Below, piece after piece: positions 9,698-19,284 of a stretch of DNA of 64,000 nucleotides. A program made the translations under genes and the position numbers. Numbering within the stretch: the first letter of the stretch is position 1; every line of letters begins with the position of its first letter. The stretch comes from Fuerstiella sp. (GTDB lineage: Bacteria > Planctomycetota > Planctomycetia > Planctomycetales > Planctomycetaceae). The notes below the pieces were generated by a model. That model was not told the DNA's origin. It made no database searches and saw only the letters and a list, made by a program, of their open reading frames with translations. Where the stretch lies: the NCBI GenBank assembly GCA_029247265.1, contig JAQWLN010000072.1:1-64000 (forward strand). The letters run 5' to 3'.

Positions 9698-10714
9698 TTA
9701 TCCGGCAGCGGTTTTGGAGGCGATCGCCGCGAGCTGCTCAACGATTTGGGCGTTGATGTGATGCGCTTTCATTTCCATCGCCATCTTCAGTGCATTACGG
9801 ATGGAATCAGAGTCACTCGAGCCATGGCAAATGACGCAACTGCCATCTATTCCCAGCAGCGGAGCTCCACCGGACTCCTGATAGCGATATTTCTGGCTGA
9901 GTTGCTGGAGCACTTGTCCGGCTTTGTCACGTTCGGTCGAAAGCGTTTCCAGAAGTGCTTTTCCGACGGTTTTCATCATGAATTCAGCCATGCCTTCGCT
10001 GACTTTCAGAATGACGTTGCCAACAAAGCCTTCACAGATCAGCACATCCGCCTCACCGTGATACAGCCCCCGACCTTCAACATTACCGACGTAGGATTCC
10101 TGCAGCGGTGATTCCGACAGAAATCGATGGGTATCCCGGTACAGTTCGTTGCCCTTACCTTCTTCGCTGCCGATGTTCATCAGGCCAATTCGCGGACTTG
10201 CGATCCCCAGGATCTCCCGAGCGTAAATACTGCCCATCAGCGCGTACTGAAAAAGATGCTCAGGGCGAGCGGCGGGATTTGCACCGACGTCGACCAGAAC
10301 ACTACTGCCCTTCAGGTTTGGCAGCGTTACGGCAATGCCGGGGCGTTTGACGCCCTTTAGGAACAGCCGAGTCCTCAGGCCGGCCGCAACGACCGCACCA
10401 GTGTTTCCGGCACTTACGACTGCGTCCACATCTCTGCTGGCCATCAGTTGCCAGCATCGGGCAATCGAGCAGTTGGGTTTCTGCCGGAGCGCAACGGTAG
10501 GCTTTTCCTCCATGCCGACGACGCCATCTGCCTCGACAATGGATATACGGCCCGTCGGATCACCACCCGCATCTGCCAGACTCGATTCCAGCACAGTCGG
10601 ATCGCCGACAAGGGCAACGTGAAGTTCGTCGGATTGGGCAGTTGCCTGCAGGGCACCCAGAATGTTGGGACCAGGAGCGTTATCGCCCCCCATCGCGTCG
10701 AGCGCGATTCGCAT
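9698..10714 (-). CDS. plsX: Phosphate acyltransferase PlsX
   Basis: PlsX converts acyl-ACP to acyl-phosphate for the first step of phospholipid synthesis. The family N-terminus MRIALDAMGGDNAPG is intact, followed by SIVEADGVVGMEEKP, VSAGNTGAVVAAG, VLVDVGANPAARPEHL, GLMNIGSEEGKGNEL and the C-terminal GGAPLLGIDGSCVICHGSS. About 338 aa, normal. The ATG at 10714 matches the family start; a GTG one codon upstream is possible, and GAGG from the end of rpmF lies upstream. It is two to five bases from the rpmF stop, so the two are probably translationally coupled. Confidence 0.97.
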   Translation of the reverse strand: MRIALDAMGGDNAPGPNILGALQATAQSDELHVALVGDPTVLESSLADAGGDPTGRISIVEADGVVGMEEKPTVALRQKPNCSIARCWQLMASRDVDAVVSAGNTGAVVAAGLRTRLFLKGVKRPGIAVTLPNLKGSSVLVDVGANPAARPEHLFQYALMGSIYAREILGIASPRIGLMNIGSEEGKGNELYRDTHRFLSESPLQESYVGNVEGRGLYHGEADVLICEGFVGNVILKVSEGMAEFMMKTVGKALLETLSTERDKAGQVLQQLSQKYRYQESGGAPLLGIDGSCVICHGSSDSDSIRNALKMAMEMKAHHINAQIVEQLAAIASKTAAG

Positions 10715-10719
10715 CACAA

Positions 10720-10902
10720 TTAATCCTCGTCGTCACCCGTCATAGTCCGTCCCTGGTAATATCCGCAGGTCGGGCAAACAACGTGTGTGGGAAGCGAAGT
10801 GCCACATTGCGAACAACGGGCCAGCTGAATGGGCTTTACGGCGTTATGACTACGGCGCTTCCGACCACGGGATTTAGAGATTCTTCGTTTAGGGACGGCC
10901 AT
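10720..10902 (-). CDS. rpmF: Large ribosomal subunit protein bL32
   Basis: The 60-residue product starts AVPKRRISKSRGRKRRSH, typical of bL32, and has a zinc ribbon with CSQC and CPTC, the zinc-binding form of the protein. The acidic tail GDDED is unusual but short. The start was set at 10902 by the conserved N-terminus; the open frame extends upstream but is not protein-like. It heads the rpmF-plsX-fabD cluster, an order kept in many bacteria. Confidence 0.96.
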   Translation of the reverse strand: MAVPKRRISKSRGRKRRSHNAVKPIQLARCSQCGTSLPTHVVCPTCGYYQGRTMTGDDED

Positions 10903-11379
10903 GATTTCATGTCCAGTTTGGGGGGCCACCAAGTTGGTGACCGAATGTCGAAAACGGGATGTTCCCGGGAAATTTGTAGTGATCGTCCTGGCAGAGTCGC
11001 CAGATGAGCCAAAATCGTCATCAATTGCGACGCAAGCCGTTTCAAGCAGGCGACTTGTGCAGTTGGACGGGCCGGAAAAGCGGCGAATGGTGTCAGACAG
11101 ACCCTTGGCTGTCAAGCACGGCTGTGCCCAGCTTACACGCAACCGCAGGAATTCTCTGCATGCGAGTTGGGAAAACAGCCGAATTTCGGAAAGCTCCCTG
11201 TTGTGCGAAGGGTAATTCCTTGGAATGAGTCGACGGGAAGTCGCGGTACGGACGCAATTTGTACATTCACGCGAAGCCGCGCTTTACGCCAATCCTGCAA
11301 AACACAGAGCCCCTTGGGGTGGTCTCCTCTGCTCGATGCTGACTTTTTCCGTGGACGACAGTTCAGGTGTGAGGGGTGT
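10903..11379. other. Intergenic region upstream of rpmF
   Basis: These 477 bases separate the end of the M56 gene from rpmF, both read leftward. The region should contain the promoter of rpmF-plsX-fabD. I see no convincing gene in it. Confidence 0.5.
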
Positions 11380-11592
11380 TCAGTCCGCGTTTGGAGTGAT
11401 CGGATCGACATTGGGCGACCCATCGAGAATAGTTTTTTCACTGATCAGGCGTGGCGTAATCATGTAGAATGTTGCCGTGGGATTCTGATCTGCGGCGGCT
11501 GACTTGAATGTCGCCGGTGAGCCAATCAGCAGGCTTTCACCGTTTGACAGGTGAAAGCTCGAACGCACCGATTTCTGATTCACGTTTGGCAC

Positions 11593-11595
11593 CTA
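11593..11595 (-). other. In-frame TAG in the secretin-like tail of the M56 gene
   Basis: The upstream frame ends NPVGNVTV-TAG and the same frame continues VPNVNQKSVRSSFHLSNG for about 70 codons to a TGA. A GTG follows the TAG directly, so reinitiation is possible. Gln (from CAG) would suit the secretin-like context. Confidence 0.7.
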
Positions 11596-13202
11596 GACCG
11601 TGACATTCCCGACCGGATTGTCCTGAGCGGGAAACGGCAGGTGTGCCAGATCAACGCTCTGCAATTTTGATTCGGTCATCAGGCACCTCAGGTCGACTCC
11701 CTTGTCTTCGGTCACTTCCGGGTGCAAATGCATCCACCATCCGGTTCTAAGTACCTGAATGACTGGCTGAAGCTCTTCATTGTCGTCGGAAAGCGGGCGA
11801 ACTCCAGTGACGAATGGCCGCTGGGCTTCGTCTGCGATCCATGCTCGTTGTCCGTTGAATAGTGTGACTTTGGGAGCGAGCAGAATATTCGTCTGCGGAT
11901 CCCGTTGTGCGCGATTCATCAGTAAGCGACACTGGAATTCTGAAATTTTCATTCCTGCGATCGGCCGCACGCACAGGCTGCGATCCTGTGTCTGCAGACC
12001 GCGACGGCCGTCTGTGAGGAGCTCGCGGCAGACAATGGAAAATCAGCGGCCGCATCCAGGTCAGGTATCCTGGATATTTCAACGTCCTGTTGTTTTCCGT
12101 CTGAGGCGGTGACGATGCCCGAGAGATCCCAATCAAAGTCGCGGGCGATGTTCAGGTCGGCCACAATCACACGACACTCCAGCGAAACCTGCCACGTTCC
12201 ACTACGTTCCCACGCGTGCAGCATCGACTTCGTATTGCGATGTGCTTCCGCCGTCTGAGTGACTGTCAGTTTGCCATCAGCAAGGCTGAAATCGTCTGCC
12301 ACGTTTGCAGGGCGGTATTTGAAGAAGCTTGTGACGTATGTTTCGGCATCCATGGACGGTTCCGGAAGCGTCTCTGTCAGCTTCCTGAGTGCACCTTTGA
12401 CGTCATATGTGGCTTCAGTTTTCGGACTGTCTGCCTCCTGGAGTCCAGGGGGTGAAACACTGCCGAACGAAACATTTTCCAATGGGGCATCAATTTGATG
12501 CCATAACGGAATATGTGGTTGTGGTTCAATATTCGGTGTTGCCGCATCTGTCAGACCGGTCATTGCTACTAGCACAAGCAACGCGATCGCAGTGCTCTTG
12601 GCGATCCAGTGATTTCGACGCTTGTTGAGATCGAGTACTTCGATGTGTTGCTGCAATCTTTTCTTACCTGAAACAAACAGCAGGCCCATGGTGGCGGATT
12701 GCCTGGCGCCGGCAGGTCCGGCTGAATACGTCAGCAACAATCGCCCATAGTCGATCAGCGATTGCGGCGATTCGGACCGCATGGCGGTGTCGTCGGCCGC
12801 CTGCTCCATATGATTCCTCAGTCTGGAAACGGCAAGCCATGCCAGTGGGTTGAACCAATGGCACGCTCGTACCAGCAGTGCCATAGAAAGCAGTAGTGAG
12901 TCGCGTCGCGTGATATGGGCGATCTCGTGTTTCAGCACCCAGCGAAACTCCTCGGGGGAAAGTTCGTTGACCGTTCCCGCTGGCAGGCAGATGGTATGTC
13001 TGAGCACACCGAAGACCGCCGGAACGGTCAGGCCATCTACTTCCTTCAATGTGGGCCGACGAGGGCAGCCAGTCGCATCGCAGGCTCGCAGTACCTTGTC
13101 GATGGTCGCCTGGTCCGTCGTCTCCGGGCTGCTGTGCAGCCGGATCGCAAATCGAAGGTACTGAACGGTCGCACGAATCAGCAATCCCAGGGTGCCGATC
13201 AG

Positions 13203-13205
13203 CTA
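13203..13205 (-). other. In-frame TAG in the membrane part of the M56 gene
   Basis: The codons read AYGLFGT-TAG-LIGTLGLLIRATV. The surrounding sequence is a continuous hydrophobic helix, and Trp (TGG) at the TAG would be typical of this position in M56 proteins. Confidence 0.75.
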
Positions 13206-13681
13206 GGTGCCGAATAATCCGTATGCTAGTACGGCCTCCCAGTCGACGCTGCTCTGTCCTTCGGAAACCACATCAGCGGAAATTTGTAGGGGCTCCGTCC
13301 GCAGAGCCAGATCGTCGACCTGAAACTCCGTTGGCGCTCCGTAAGGCAAGCGGACTTGCGTGATCGTGTTACCATCGTCGTCCTGAAACATGTCGGTGTA
13401 CGGATCAGGGTCAGTTGCAGGGGCTTCCGCAGGGCCGGTCATCGCATATTCGGCCAGGCGGTCTACATGTCCATGCAGACTGAAGGGTGAGGTCGCCGAA
13501 ACAGGGCACGCCATTCGTACAATAACAAGGGTCCACAACAGACAATGGAATCGGGCGGCAAGCTTTCTTTTCGTCAACAGCTCAATGCCCAGGGCGATTA
13601 CGACCAGCGGTATGGCTCGCCATGCCCCAAACAGAACCCATGCCAGCCCGGTCGCGATGTACTCTTCCATGAAGTGCTCGA

Positions 13682-14065
13682 TCATTTCGACGATTCCTTT
13701 TGGCTCCGGGCTTTTGAATCCAGCAACTGACGAAGTTCAGCCACTTCGTCGGCTGACAGTTTCGAGTTCTTAACAAGGTGCAGCAGCGCGGGGGCGGCAT
13801 CACCGCCGAACACACGATCCAGAAACGAGCGACTGGCCTTGCGAATGCAGTCGTGGCGACGAACGTTGCTGCGGTAGATGTATCGCTTGCCGTCGACTTC
13901 GTGCGACAGAGCCTGTTTCTTGACCAGTCGATGCAGCATCGTCTTGATGGTCGCGGCGGACCAGCAGTTTGCCTCGCCGAGTTGATCAATCACCTGGCTG
14001 GCATCAATCGGCGCAGATTCCCAGATCAGATTCATCACAATCCATTCGGCATCGGAGATCTGCAT
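13682..14065 (-). CDS. blaI: BlaI/MecI-family transcriptional repressor
   Basis: A small winged-helix repressor: ISDAEWIVMNLIWESAPIDASQVI starts the domain, ATIKTMLHRLVKKQAL is the recognition region and GKRYIYRSNV the wing. The C-terminal helices would dimerise. In known systems BlaI binds inverted repeats and is removed after the partner M56 protease is activated. The start at 14065 is preferred because AAGGAG lies nine bases upstream; an ATG at 14083 would overlap the operator. The stop overlaps the start of the M56 gene (ATGA), so the pair is co-translated. Two palindromes just upstream suggest autoregulation. Confidence 0.93.
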   Translation of the reverse strand: MQISDAEWIVMNLIWESAPIDASQVIDQLGEANCWSAATIKTMLHRLVKKQALSHEVDGKRYIYRSNVRRHDCIRKASRSFLDRVFGGDAAPALLHLVKNSKLSADEVAELRQLLDSKARSQKESSK

Positions 14066-14082
14066 CGGACGTCGCTCCTTCA

Positions 14083-14113
14083 TTTACGAGTGTAAACGGT
14101 TTACGTCCGTAAA
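14083..14113. promoter_or_regulatory. Double palindromic operator in front of blaI
   Basis: Two 14-base inverted repeats stand next to each other: TTTACGAGTGTAAA (14083-14096, one mismatch) and TTTACGTCCGTAAA (14100-14113, perfect arms). Their centres are 17 bases apart. The TTAC-N-GTAA character matches the class of sites bound by BlaI/MecI repressors, and the position directly upstream of blaI fits autorepression. Confidence 0.75.
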
Positions 14114-14293
14114 CGGAAATGGGTCAAGACGTCTTTGCGGAAGGAATGGGAATGGCGAATGCTGTTGTTTAACTGCGTGCTCGGCGGTCCGCGTTCCGGG
14201 CCAGCGCGGGTCGATGTCCGCGCGGTTAAACGATGGCATGTGGGTGAAATATTAAAATTCGGGGCCCGATGAAGCCGCCAGATTCGTGTTGGA

Positions 14294-15463
14294 TTACAGA
14301 AAATCGGCAATGACCGTGTCGGCCATGAAACGCCCTTCCAGCGTCAGTCTCAGGTGGCTGTCAGCAATTTCCAGCAGTCCGCCGTCCAGATGTTGCGCAG
14401 CTGAGGCTCTTGCAATGTCGGCGACGTTGCTTCCGAATCGGTCCCGGAAACTGTCTATGCTTATTCCTTCGACAAGTCGCAGGCCCAGAAAGATGGCTTC
14501 GCGAATCTTTTCCTCGGCCGATAATTGCTCCACTTCCTGAAGTGCCGCTTCCTGTTTCAGCCAGCAATTGATCCAGCGTGTGACATTGCGGGCATTTGTA
14601 CTGCGTACACCGTTGACGTAGCGAGCTGCACCGGGACCGAAAGCGAAATACTCTCTGGCCTGCCAATAAACCATATTGTGGCGGCATTCAGATCCTGGCT
14701 GTGCGAAGTTCGAAATTTCGTATTGCGGTATACCGGAACTGCCCAATTGTGCCATTGCGGCAGCGTACATGTCACGTTCAAGGTCATCCGGAGTGGCGTG
14801 GATGTGGCCGCGCTGCAGCCTTCGGTAAAAATCGGTTCCCTTTTCAAAGGTCAGGCCATACGTTGAAACGTGTTTGATCGGGAACAGTCGGGCTGCCGCC
14901 AGCGTTGTGGTCCATGAGTCGATTGTCTGTCCCGGCACACCGAAGATCAGATCCAGAGAGACTTGTGGAAACGTACCGATGGCCCGGTGAATGACATCGT
15001 CTGCCTCGTCGGGCGTGTGCTGGCGTTCGAGTGTCCTGAGGATCTCTTCGTCAAAGGATTGAACTCCCAGACTTAGTCGATTGACGCCGATGCCGACCAG
15101 TGTCTTCATGACATCGTCACTCAGACCGTCTGGATTTGCTTCAACAGAGAATTCGCCGCCTGAACTCAGCGTGAATCGGCCAAATAGAATCCCAGCCAGG
15201 CGTTCCAGCTGTTCGACGGAAAGATGTGTTGGTGTGCCTCCACCGATGAAGATGGTGTCGACTTCGTAACTGTCGTCCAGCTGGTCGAGTTCGTTGGTCA
15301 GCGCCTGCAGGTACGCCGGCACCAGATCATCCTGACCGGCCACCAGCGTGAAATCGCAATAGCCGCAGCGATGCAGGCAAAACGGAACGTGGAGATAGAG
15401 GGCTCGAGGCGGCGTGCCGGAGTCTTGAGGAGCTGCATAGACGTCGATGTCGGGCGGATTCAC
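14294..15463 (-). CDS. hemW: Radical SAM protein HemW (heme chaperone)
   Basis: HemW belongs to the coproporphyrinogen-III-oxidase-like radical SAM family but acts in heme handling. The cluster motif is in LHVPFCLHRCGYCDFT (CxxxCxxC), followed by IFIGGGTPTHLS, FSVEANPDG, NRLSLGVQSFD and QYEISNFAQPGSECRHN. The C-terminal HemN domain is present (EEKIREAIFLGLRLVEGI). I chose a GTG start at 15463 with GGAAG seven bases upstream, giving 389 aa, close to the usual length; ATG at 15529 is an alternative. It is divergent from the DapA-like gene. A true HemN would have a longer C-terminal and N-terminal part, which is missing here. Confidence 0.92.
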   Translation of the reverse strand: MNPPDIDVYAAPQDSGTPPRALYLHVPFCLHRCGYCDFTLVAGQDDLVPAYLQALTNELDQLDDSYEVDTIFIGGGTPTHLSVEQLERLAGILFGRFTLSSGGEFSVEANPDGLSDDVMKTLVGIGVNRLSLGVQSFDEEILRTLERQHTPDEADDVIHRAIGTFPQVSLDLIFGVPGQTIDSWTTTLAAARLFPIKHVSTYGLTFEKGTDFYRRLQRGHIHATPDDLERDMYAAAMAQLGSSGIPQYEISNFAQPGSECRHNMVYWQAREYFAFGPGAARYVNGVRSTNARNVTRWINCWLKQEAALQEVEQLSAEEKIREAIFLGLRLVEGISIDSFRDRFGSNVADIARASAAQHLDGGLLEIADSHLRLTLEGRFMADTVIADFL

Positions 15464-15685
15464 TCTGTAACTTCCATCAAACTTCAATTTTGTTTCTGGT
15501 GCCCGTAGATGATGCTGTCTCACGACCATTCTTGGGCACGGCAACCCAAGAAAAATTCAGCGGGATCGTCCGCAATGGGCCGCAAACGAAAGTCGTGACG
15601 GCTAACATTCTGGAACTGTTGAAGATCTTCCGGAGGAATGCCAGCATTTCCTTTGCCCCATCAATCAAAACGTCGAAGTTAATCC

Positions 15686-16633
15686 ATGAATTCAAACGTA
15701 TTTTGCGGATGTATTCCCGCGGTGATGACCCCATGTCATCCGGATCGCTCACCCAATTACGCTGCCCTTGTCCGAAAAGCTTCAGAGTTGATGGCGGCCG
15801 GGATGAATGGCGTTGTTTACTGTGGATCGATGGGCGACTGGCCCTTGCTGTCGGATGAGCAACGTCAGGAAGGCGTCCGACAGCTCGTCGAGGCTGGAGT
15901 GCCGGTAGTTGTCGGGACGGGAGCTCAGAATCCGAAACTGGCGGCAGAGCATGCGGCGCACGCTCAACGTGTTGGTGCTGCCGGATTGATGGTGATTCCT
16001 CGCGTTCTTTCACGTGGAACGTCGGCCGCGGCACAGCGGGCACACTTTGGCGGGATTCTTTCCGCAGCGCCGGACATTCCGGCTGTCATTTACAACAGTC
16101 CGTATTACGGATTCGAAACCAAGGCGGACCTGTTCTTTGATCTGCGGCGTGAGTTCTCAAACCTTGTGGGGTTCAAGGAGTTCGGCGGCGCTGCGTCGTT
16201 AAGCTACGCTGCCGAGCATATTACCCACGCTTCAGACGACGTACTGCTGATGGTGGGGGTTGACACTCAGGTCGTCCACGGTTTTCTGCATTGCGGTGCG
16301 GTAGGAGCGATCACGGGTATCGGCAACTGCCTTCCGCAACAGGTTCTGAAACTGGTGTCTCTTTGTGAAGCGGCTGTGCAGGGAGACACGGAAGCAAGGC
16401 GTTTCGCCCAGGAACTGGACGAAGCCCTGATCGTGTTATCCACGTTTGATGAAGGGCCTGACCTGGTGCTGTACTACAAGTACCTGCTGGTACTGCTGGG
16501 CGATGCTGACTTTGAACTGCACTTCAACCAAAGTGATGAACTCAGCGCCAGCCAGAAGGTCTTCGCAGAGACTCAGTTGAAGCGATTTCTGGACTGGTGG
16601 GGCAACTGGCCAGGAAAGGATGCAGCCCAATAG
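15686..16633 (+). CDS. Dihydrodipicolinate synthase/N-acetylneuraminate lyase family aldolase
   Basis: A cytosolic class I aldolase of the DapA superfamily, 315 aa. The family marks are GVVYCGSMGDWPLLSDEQR in the substrate region, VIYNSPYYGF with the catalytic Tyr, and LVGFKEFGG with the Schiff-base Lys. Whether it makes dihydrodipicolinate or splits a sugar acid, proline derivative or sialic acid cannot be told from the motifs; the absence of neighbouring lysine genes argues for a catabolic role. The stop is TAG after a normal C-terminus, and the next gene converges only 20 bases away. Confidence 0.88.
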   Translation: MNSNVFCGCIPAVMTPCHPDRSPNYAALVRKASELMAAGMNGVVYCGSMGDWPLLSDEQRQEGVRQLVEAGVPVVVGTGAQNPKLAAEHAAHAQRVGAAGLMVIPRVLSRGTSAAAQRAHFGGILSAAPDIPAVIYNSPYYGFETKADLFFDLRREFSNLVGFKEFGGAASLSYAAEHITHASDDVLLMVGVDTQVVHGFLHCGAVGAITGIGNCLPQQVLKLVSLCEAAVQGDTEARRFAQELDEALIVLSTFDEGPDLVLYYKYLLVLLGDADFELHFNQSDELSASQKVFAETQLKRFLDWWGNWPGKDAAQ

Positions 16634-16653
16634 CTCCCACAGTTTGACCTGTT

Positions 16654-19038
16654 CTATTTTTTTCGAAACACGCTGCTGGTGACAATGGCCTGAATCAGCG
16701 ACCGCAGTCCGTGCTGATTCCATTCCGTGTGTTTCACGATCGTGTCGATGATGTGGCGGTCGGCGAATCCACACGGAGCGCCGGTTCCGTACGTCAGCAG
16801 CTGTCGAGCCACATTTTCCGCCAGCGCATCATCGTCAGCGACAATCAGGTTCTGGAATTGCTTCAGTGATGTAAAGTGGCGGCCGTCGGGCAGGTCGAAT
16901 TCGGGATTTACTTTCAGGCCCCTACTCCGGCGCCCCTTAACCACAGAGATGTATCGTTCACGCCACCGCCCCGATGGATCGAAGTTCTCCAGAGCGAATC
17001 CCGGCGGGTCAATCTTCACGTGGCAGGACTCACAGGATACGTCAGCCTTGTGCTTTGCCAGCATTTCACGAATGGTCTTGGCTCCGCGGATATCCGGTTC
17101 AATGGCGGGTACGCCTTCCGGAGGTGGTGGAATTTCGATGCCCAGCAGTCGTTCCGAAATCCATACGCCGCGAATCACCGGAGACGTTGTTGTTCCATTG
17201 GCGGTGACTTTCATGATCGAGCCGTGTGTCAACAGCCCTCCGCGTTTGTCCTGCGGCCGCAGACTGACCCGTCGCAGCTGATCACCATCCACGCGGTCGA
17301 TGTTGTAATAACGTGCAAGACGACTGTTGAGGAATGTGAAATCTGCATCAATAAGATTCGTGATGCTGGAATTGTCTTTGATCATTCTGGCAAGAAATGC
17401 GTGCGTTTCATCCAGCATGGACTGTTGAACGATGACATCGAAGCCTGAATAGAGTTTGCGATCCGGCTCGGTGAAGTCGATCTCGCTCAGGTCCAGCCAT
17501 TCCGCTGCAAAATCCTTCACAAAGTTCTGACCGCGGCCATCCTTCAGCATTCGATTCAGTTGCTGTCGAAGCACCTCCGGTTCGTGCATCTGACCTGCGT
17601 CGGCCAGGGTCATTAACTTCTCGTCGGGCATACTGTTCCACAGGAAATAACTCAGCCGCGATGCCAGAGCGTGATTATCAAGCTGCCCCGGAGTTTCGTG
17701 AAAGTGAAGAAAACGTGGCGAGCACAGAATCGCTCGGTATCCTCCGCGCAACGCATCCGAAAACGGAACGTTGTTGTCAAGGTCCTGCTGCACCAGATCG
17801 ATGTACGGGGCAACGACTTCATCGGACACCGGACGACGAAACGCGCGGCGAGCAAACCGTCTCATGACGCCAGCAATGTCGTTGAGAGGTGTCTGCGAAA
17901 TCAACACCTGTGATTTCGTCCTGCGGTTCCATTTGAATTTTAACTCACCTAACAGGTGCCGGCGAATTGCCGTGTTGGATGCCCCTTTGTGAATGCGTTC
18001 CAGTGTCAACGCGTGAATGGCCAGGCCCGGCACATTCTGAGGCGTGCCTTCACCGGTTCCAATCTGGCCTCCTCTGAATTTTCCCTCTTTCAGAGTGCTG
18101 TCGCCAGGGCGGATTTCGAACATGTGACCCTTCGGCAACCATGCTTCAAACGTCCAGTCCTGCGGTTCGTCCGTTGCTTCAAAGGCGCCTGACCAGCCCA
18201 GCAGCGGAGCACTACTGACACACGGCCCAGTGCGAACGGTGCACCAGACTCCACCGTTCTTCGGTGTGTTCAACGCAGAGGCTTTGATTTTGATTCGGTA
18301 CCACCCGTCTTCGCGAGCGGTGGTGGCAGGAATTCTGCCGTAGAAAGTCGTTCGTGCCCTCCAAACGACGGCCTTGCCGTTCAGCATTTCCGGTTCACGA
18401 CACCGCCGTGTGGGATTGGTGCGAACGATCTGCTGTGGTGTTAAGAACGTTTCTGTCTCATCCGGTTCAGACATGCCTCGCCGGAAGGCCTCGTTTAGTG
18501 CTGCGTCAACAACAGACAGGTGTGTCTGCAGCTGAAAGTGAGACATCGATTGACCTGCAGCCACGGTGGTAAAGCCATTCGTGCGAGGCTCGTCGGGCAT
18601 GTGGACGGCCAATGGGACATCAATGCCCAGCAGATCGTGCAGCGTGCGTTCCAGCTGAAGATTCGTCAGACGCCGAGCCCGCACGCGGCCCAGCGACTGA
18701 TTCTGCTGACGTTGATGGCTCTTGAGCCATTGTCCCGTGTTGCGAAGAAACTCCGTTGATGTCTGAACCGGCGCTGGATCAGAATCTTTCGGTGGCATCT
18801 CACCAGCGTCGACACGATCGAAGACGCGGACCCACCTGTCGAAGTTATCCTGCGTGTTTAGATCCCGGGAAAGGTGTTGCAGGTCCAGAGCGGCTTCTGC
18901 ATCGTCGCCACTGTGGCAGTCGAGGCATTGAGACTTCAGGAACAATTCTGCTGCCTCGGACAGATGATCATCGGCAGCACGCGAAGTTTCCGTTGTCAGG
19001 CTGAAAACGGTAGCCCACAGCAGGATACGCAGGCTCAT
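16654..19038 (-). CDS. Exported heme-c protein with DUF1587/1595/1592/1588/1585 domains
   Basis: This is a planctomycete-type secreted cytochrome protein of about 794 aa. A signal peptide (LRILLWATVFSLTTETSRA) is followed by a PSCyt1-like heme site CLDCHSG. Then come DUF1587 (RVRARRLTNLQLERTLHDLLG), a beta-rich carbohydrate-binding-like region, DUF1595/1592 (MRRFARRAFRRPVSDE, SRLSYFLWNSMPDE), DUF1588 (GGLLTHGSIMKVTANG, CESCHVKIDPPGFALENFD) and DUF1585 at the C-terminus. The CESCH motif may be a second heme site. The family is abundant in planctomycetes, often beside a DUF1552 partner, which is absent here. It may act in extracellular electron transfer or polysaccharide degradation; the role is not established. 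The start at 19038 fits the signal peptide. Confidence 0.92.
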   Translation of the reverse strand: MSLRILLWATVFSLTTETSRAADDHLSEAAELFLKSQCLDCHSGDDAEAALDLQHLSRDLNTQDNFDRWVRVFDRVDAGEMPPKDSDPAPVQTSTEFLRNTGQWLKSHQRQQNQSLGRVRARRLTNLQLERTLHDLLGIDVPLAVHMPDEPRTNGFTTVAAGQSMSHFQLQTHLSVVDAALNEAFRRGMSEPDETETFLTPQQIVRTNPTRRCREPEMLNGKAVVWRARTTFYGRIPATTAREDGWYRIKIKASALNTPKNGGVWCTVRTGPCVSSAPLLGWSGAFEATDEPQDWTFEAWLPKGHMFEIRPGDSTLKEGKFRGGQIGTGEGTPQNVPGLAIHALTLERIHKGASNTAIRRHLLGELKFKWNRRTKSQVLISQTPLNDIAGVMRRFARRAFRRPVSDEVVAPYIDLVQQDLDNNVPFSDALRGGYRAILCSPRFLHFHETPGQLDNHALASRLSYFLWNSMPDEKLMTLADAGQMHEPEVLRQQLNRMLKDGRGQNFVKDFAAEWLDLSEIDFTEPDRKLYSGFDVIVQQSMLDETHAFLARMIKDNSSITNLIDADFTFLNSRLARYYNIDRVDGDQLRRVSLRPQDKRGGLLTHGSIMKVTANGTTTSPVIRGVWISERLLGIEIPPPPEGVPAIEPDIRGAKTIREMLAKHKADVSCESCHVKIDPPGFALENFDPSGRWRERYISVVKGRRSRGLKVNPEFDLPDGRHFTSLKQFQNLIVADDDALAENVARQLLTYGTGAPCGFADRHIIDTIVKHTEWNQHGLRSLIQAIVTSSVFRKK

Positions 19039-19284
19039 GACAGTGGTAACTTCCGAGTCTCGCATCAGAATCGCGTCAATTCGATTGGGTGGTGGGTGAG
19101 CAGGGCGGACTGGAGATTCTACACGACTGAGCCTGCGACATGCATGACCAAATTGGCAAGGCAACGGTCCCTGGCGCTTTGATGCAGCGGCAGCAGCCCC
19201 GACACGTCAGGGAAGCAGCCGCCGACGGGCAGCTCCGAAACGTGCGATTCAACAGCAGAGCCGGTGGATTGCATTTGGAGTCGA

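Larger units (their letters stand above)
11380..13685 (-). pseudogene. BlaR1-like M56 peptidase with secretin-like tail, interrupted by two TAG codons and a frameshift
   Basis: Read leftward, the gene codes for an N-terminal membrane region (LAWVLFGAWRAIPLVVIALG), an M56 metallopeptidase core with zinc motif HEIAH in WVLKHEIAHITRRD and FNPLAWLA, and another membrane helix (STAIALLVLVAMTGL). Then comes a periplasmic part whose last 200 residues resemble secretin-type domains (RDPQTNILLAPKVTLFNGQRA, LSNGESLLIGSP). In BlaR1-type systems the protease senses a signal and leads to loss of the BlaI repressor. Here the frame is broken by TAG at 13203-13205, by a one-base shift at an AAAA run near 12039-12042, and by TAG at 11593-11595, with same-family coding on both sides each time. 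It overlaps blaI by ATGA. It may be a recent pseudogene, a recoded gene or contain sequence errors. Confidence 0.75.
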
